Position numbers and translations under genes: made by a program
Assembly: GCA_905221605.1 (NCBI GenBank)
Contig: CAJNDS010000224.1
Coordinates: 583,085-594,084, forward strand
Reading direction: 5' to 3'
DNA: 11,000 bases
Origin: Symbiodinium natans
Lineage: Eukaryota; Sar; Dinophyceae; Suessiales; Symbiodiniaceae
Part shown: positions 7,853 through 11,000 of the stretch, in pieces
Layout of the letters: every line of letters starts with the position of its first letter
Numbering within the stretch: position 1 is the stretch's first letter
Notes under the pieces: generated by a model
Told to the model about the DNA's origin: nothing
Seen by the model: the letters and a program-made list of their open reading frames with translations, nothing else
The model's database searches: none

Positions 7853-10800
7853 GATTGATTCCGTCGATGTGGCTGGCAAGCGGGTCTTCATCCGTGTAGA
7901 CTTCAACGTGCCACAGGATAAGAAGGCGCCGCTTGAATTTTTCACTTACACGATTTTGCCCGCTTTGTTCTACACTGATCTCGTTGCCCGGAGGCTTGTT
8001 ATGGTTCATATCAACGCCTCGTTGCAGGATCCCAGTGTCATCACCAACACGCAGCGCATTGATGCAGCGTTGCCCACGATCAAGTATTGTCTCGACAAGG
8101 CCCCTCGGGTGTTCGGATCGGGAGGGAGAGCCAAGCCGCGGTGTGTGTGTGGGAGACAGAAAGCGAGAGAAAGCGAGAGAGAGAGAGAGAGAGTTCGGCG
8201 TGCGGGCTTTGAACTCACAGGGCTGCAAATCTGTGGTGCTTTGCTCCCACCTGGGTCGACCGGATGGCAGCGTCGTGGAGAAGTGCTTTTGGCTTTTGGG
8301 GTTACAGAAGCAGAAGTGCGCCTAAGCGTCGATGACCCCACTCATGATTGGGATCCAGGTACTCGCTGGCTCCTGTCGCAAAATGCGTCCAAGAGAAGTT
8401 GGGAAAGCCAGTGACTTTCTTGAAGGACTTGCAAAGACGTGCAGCGAGCAGATGCAAACAAGTTGCCACCCGCAAGTGTTTCTCGTTTGTCGTTTGCAGG
8501 ATTGCTGCGGCCCTGAGGTGGAGGCTGCGGTGCATCACATGTGTGCTATAAATATATTCTCAGAGCATACGCTGCGCAGAGCATAGGGCTAGGTCCGGCT
8601 AGGTACGCAGTGTCGAAATTTGTGGGAATGTTCTTGGATTGTTCTTCACCAGAGTTGAAGTGTCGGAGGCTGCCTGTGCAAATCCTGCGCCGGGTTCCGT
8701 CATCCTGCTTGAGGCAGGGCTCGCTAGACTCGCCAGTGCAATCGCACAGTGCGAAACGATGTCTCGATGTTTTCTTCTGGGTTGTGAGATTGGTGATGCT
8801 GGTAGGAGGGGGCCGCAGTGCCCCCTTAGCCCTTGTGCATGTGCCCGCAGAACTGCCGCTTCCACCTCGAGGAGGAGGGCAAGGGTGTCGACAAGGCCAG
8901 GCTGCTTCCAATCCTCAGTGAAGTTGGCATCGGTTCATTGAGTTGCAAGGATGGAAACAAGGTCAAAGCAGACAAGGAGAAGACAAAGGCAGGATTTACG
9001 AGGGCTCTTTAGGATACAGCCTTGCTTTCAATGGCGGTCCAAGCTCACCTTTTCTTTTGCCTTGTGGTGCTTCTGGACTGAAGGAGTTCAGGGCTTCCAT
9101 TGCCAAGTTGGCTGACATCTACTGCGCCGTCCTCACAGTGAGCAGCAGCGAACGGTGCACGCACAGAAGCTGCCGAAGGAGGAGATGTTTGTGATGTGCA
9201 CTGCAGGTAGCGATGCGTTCGGCACGGCGCATCGTGCTCACAGCTCCATGGTGGGTGAGGCACGGCTAAAGTGAAGTCGTAGCCGTGAACATCTTGTCTT
9301 CTCCATAGTCGCTCCATCCCATTCTCTCAGGTTGTGGCGCACACTCGTGGCATCTCGTGACAGTCGCAAGTGACGGGGGAGAGATTTCAAGCCTCGCAGG
9401 GCTACTCCGTGAAGTGCTCGGGATTCCTGGTGGCCAAGGAGATGGCTGAGAAAGGTTTAGGTTTGTAGGTTTGTGTGTGTGTGAGGGAGGAAACCCAGAC
9501 CCATAATCTGTTTCTCTCGCAGCGCCGTGCGACTCGTCCAAGAGCGCTATGCGCCCTTCGCTCCGTAAGACTGTCAGATGCCCCCATCCAGTCGTGCTCA
9601 GGAGCTGGAGGCCTTCGCGAAGGTGTTGGACAGCCCGGTGAAGCCGGTCTGTGCAATCCTAGGCGGTGCCAAGGTGGGGGCTCCCTCCTTCTCTCTCCTC
9701 GCAGAAGCAAAATAATTTGCGGGGGTTTTCCTATTCTCTTGCTCATTCCAGGTCACGGACAAGATTCAGCTCATCAAAAACATGCTGGACAAGGCCAGGC
9801 AGTCGATGGAGGGAAGGTGCTTGCATCTGCCAACCTCAGAGCTTTGCACAAATTGCATGACTTGGGATGCCGTCGCCAGCAAAGCATGCCTTGCACATCT
9901 GACACTGATTTTTTGTTGAAGATGCTACAAGAAGATTCCTGAGCCACCGTCTATTTCGGTCGCCCGAAGCGAAACGACATGCACCACAATGCACCACAAT
10001 GCACCAGAATGCACCACAGGTGGATGCCATGATCATTGGAGGTGGCATGGCATTCACATTCATCAAGGCACGGCACGCTCGCGAAGTTCGTGGCCCGCAG
10101 TCTCACGCCGCTTGCAGGTCCTGCACGGTATGAACATTGGCAACTCCCTTTTCGACGAGGCCGGGGCTCTACTTTTGTTCGGAGAGGAAGTGCTTAAATG
10201 AGGAAGTGAGGAAATGAGGAAGGTGTTTCGAATGTTCGAGTCGACTTTTTCAGGAGGGTGCTAAGATCGTGCCGGAGATTATGGAAAAAGCCAAAGCCAA
10301 GGGCGTGGAGCTTCGGCGCAGCATCGGGCTTTTCCAGTGCAGTGTTGATGCCTGTGTTGCCTTTGTTGCTTTTCTTGATGTGCCTGTTGTCTCTTTTGTT
10401 GTGCTGGGTTGCTGGCTTTTGGGCCTTGCAGCTGCACATCTCCACAACACAAGAGCTGAGGACATTGTGCTACCGATCGATTTTGTGATCTCCTCCAAGT
10501 TTGGGGAGGCCTGAGCATCAAACAAATCAAAACCCGTCAAGTCGAGGCCTTTTTTTTTTTTTTACCGTCGGAGCCGAGGACGGCGAGATCAAGACGGCCA
10601 CGCTGGCCAGCGGAATCCCTGAAGGCGGGATTGGCGGTAGTGCGGGCAGAACGGTGCGATCAGCAGGTGCATGGCAGGGATGTGACGTTGCTGTTTGCTC
10701 TCGTGTGCTCAGGCTTCATGGGTTTGGACCTGAGCTAAAGAGAACGCCGCAGCTTCATGGGCCGTGCACACTCCTTTGCGTCACACTGCGTCACGTCACA

Positions 10801-10946
10801 TTGCGTCACATTGCGTCACATTGCGTCAGGTGTCCGTGACCTCAAGAGGTGCGCGCACGCCTCCCTTTGCCTCTTTGTCTTTGTGCGCCGAGGCCTGGAC
10901 TGCGGCCCGGAGAGCATCGTCCTGAACTCGAACACAATCGCCAAGA
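7853..10946 (+). CDS. PGK: Phosphoglycerate kinase, multi-exon, 3' end beyond window
   Basis: PGK (EC 2.7.2.3) transfers phosphate between 1,3-bisphosphoglycerate and ADP in glycolysis and the Calvin cycle. Splicing 20 exons gives 324 continuous codons without a stop and with every join in phase. Family landmarks in order are RVDFNVPQD, SHLGRPDGS, VILLENCRFHLEEEGKG, SDAFGTAHRAHSSMVG, CAILGGAKVTDKI, MIIGGGMAFTF and LDCGPES. These cover the 3-phosphoglycerate-binding N-terminal domain and most of the nucleotide-binding C-terminal domain. About 90 residues of the usual roughly 415 are missing at the right edge, including the WNGP-type and GGGDT-type motifs. Exons are 9-73 bases, introns 50-226 bases. 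Intact motifs argue for a working gene. Whether it is the cytosolic or plastid form cannot be told without a secure start. Donor usage is 13 GC, 3 GT and 3 GA. Confidence 0.96.
8161..8193 (+). repeat. GA microsatellite in PGK intron 8100-8220
   Basis: A purine tract made of AAGCGAGAGA twice and then an uninterrupted GA run to about 8193 fills the middle of a 121-base intron that starts GCCCCTCGG and ends CTCACAG. Confidence 0.95.
8524..8668 (+). other. PGK intron bounded by a 9-bp direct repeat
   Basis: The intron starts GCTGCGGTGC and ends TGTCGGAG. The sequence GGAGGCTGC occurs at both edges (8520-8528 and 8665-8673), so the exon end and the intron start are repeated across the intron. Length 145 bases. 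Such flanking repeats are expected when an intron arises by insertion with target duplication, or by a local tandem duplication. It follows a 24-base exon. Confidence 0.85.
9456..9483 (+). repeat. GT-rich microsatellite in PGK intron 9439-9601
   Basis: GGTTTAGGTTTGTAGGTTTG is followed by a TG run. It sits near the 5' end of a 163-base GA-AG intron. Confidence 0.9.
9979..10018 (+). repeat. Four 10-bp tandem repeats ending at a splice acceptor
   Basis: ATGCACCACA is repeated four times (9979, 9989, 9999, 10009), with one base changed in the third unit (CCAGA). The last unit runs directly into the G that completes the acceptor AG at 10018-10019. The host intron (9794-10019, 226 bases, GC donor) is the longest in the gene. 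Confidence 0.95.
10199..10224 (+). repeat. ATGAGGAAG tandem repeat in PGK intron 10160-10253
   Basis: Variants of ATGAGGAAG/GTGAGGAA recur three times at 10199-10224 in a 94-base GC-AG intron whose acceptor is preceded by a T-run (CTTTTTCAG). Confidence 0.8.
10550..10563 (+). repeat. T14 tract in PGK intron 10509-10578
   Basis: Fourteen T in a row, 15 bases upstream of the acceptor AG at 10577-10578. It may serve as the polypyrimidine tract; most other introns of this gene have only a weak one. Confidence 0.9.
10777..10830 (+). repeat. TGCGTCACAT tandem repeat in PGK intron 10722-10892
   Basis: About five units of TGCGTCACAT, the second shortened and rearranged (TGCGTCACGTCACAT), make up roughly a third of this 171-base GT-AG intron. 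Confidence 0.9.
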
Positions 10947-11000
10947 GCGCCCCTCAGACGAGCATGCCTCTCAATGGCGCTCGCTCTCTCTCTCTCTCTC
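10947..11000 (+). other. Start of the next PGK intron, ending in a CT microsatellite
   Basis: From the predicted GC donor at 10947 the sequence no longer follows PGK. A CT repeat runs from 10984 to the window edge, so its full length is unknown. Confidence 0.7.

Larger units (their letters stand above)
7853..9673 (+). other. PGK: PGK exons for N-terminal domain and hinge (exon coordinates)
   Basis: Exons: 7853-7925, 8028-8099, 8221-8282, 8359-8425, 8500-8523, 8669-8713, 8851-8895, 8950-8988, 9084-9123, 9207-9259, 9400-9438, 9602-9673. The first begins with the last base of a split codon. Introns between them start GC, GC, GT, GA, GC, GC, GC, GC, GC, GC and GA in that order. All acceptors are AG followed by G except the one at 8850, which is followed by A. 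Junctions were placed by protein continuity plus an AG acceptor. Those in short repeats (8524/8669, 9439/9602) could slide by a few bases; the alternative at 9439 would use a GC donor and add Met-Glu. Confidence 0.9.
9752..10946 (+). other. PGK: PGK exons for C-terminal domain (exon coordinates)
   Basis: Exons: 9752-9793, 10020-10067, 10118-10159, 10254-10307, 10461-10508, 10579-10624, 10713-10721, 10893-10946. The intron before 9752 starts with GT; those that follow start GC, GC, GC, GA, GC, GC and GT. The 10713-10721 exon is only nine bases. The final exon is predicted to end after the A of a split codon at 10946, with a GC donor at 10947; its partner exon is outside the window. The 10308-10460 intron must start with GA at GAGCTTCGG to give the GV-DIVLPIDF join; keeping GAGCTT would add residues not expected in the family. 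Confidence 0.88.

Noticed and set aside
7704-8414. Continuous 236-codon frame taken as one protein
   Set aside because: It joins true PGK exons with intron 7926-8027 and then leaves PGK in later introns; exon-by-exon splicing explains the family motifs far better.
8546-8911. 121-codon minus-strand frame
   Set aside because: It spans PGK exons and introns in antisense and has no motif.
1-11000. New multi-gene defence or biosynthetic system
   Set aside because: The only coding content is a retroelement and one split PGK gene; nothing else clusters with them.

Overview
The window reads as nuclear DNA of a dinoflagellate, most likely a Symbiodiniaceae-type alga (inference). Three things point there. 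A glycolytic gene is split into at least 20 very short exons. Its introns mostly start with GC or GA instead of GT, and the base after the acceptor AG is nearly always G. A Ty1/copia-type polyprotein of the dinoflagellate style lies next to it. There is no bacterial operon structure, and I saw no rRNA, tRNA or CRISPR array.

Region 1 (1 to about 5132, + strand) is a decayed Ty1/copia-like LTR retrotransposon, cut by the left edge of the window. In order it holds a protease-end/linker part with a three-unit 17-residue repeat and a SAP-like segment, a zinc-finger-like WC..C motif plus integrase core (D, D, E present), a proline- and acid-rich linker, reverse transcriptase plus RNase H, and a C-terminal hydrophobic segment with a His/Cys motif. 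These parts lie in frames 1, 3, 1, 2 and 3, so four frame breaks separate them and the copy is very probably dead as a single polyprotein. The RT-RNase H part is one uninterrupted frame. No LTR could be demonstrated.

Region 2 (5133 to about 7744) has no gene I can support. It contains a pair of about 145-bp near-identical direct repeats (5580-5727 and 6091-6231), a nested inverted-repeat structure overlapping the first copy (5697-5856), and a short G-run-rich block (6551-6660).

Region 3 (about 7745 to the right edge, + strand) is a phosphoglycerate kinase gene. Splicing 20 exons between 7853 and 10946 gives 324 uninterrupted codons that follow PGK from the RVDFNVPQD motif to the LDCGPES segment. 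The last quarter, including the WNGP-type and GGGDT-type nucleotide-site motifs, lies beyond the window. Of 19 complete introns, 13 start with GC, 3 with GT and 3 with GA; all end in AG. Several introns carry microsatellites or 10-bp tandem repeats, and one is bounded by a 9-bp direct repeat. The retroelement and PGK are neighbours only; nothing suggests a functional link. I saw no convincing new multi-gene system. The most informative material is the splice-site pattern, the intron-edge repeats and the extra C-terminal domain of the retroelement.
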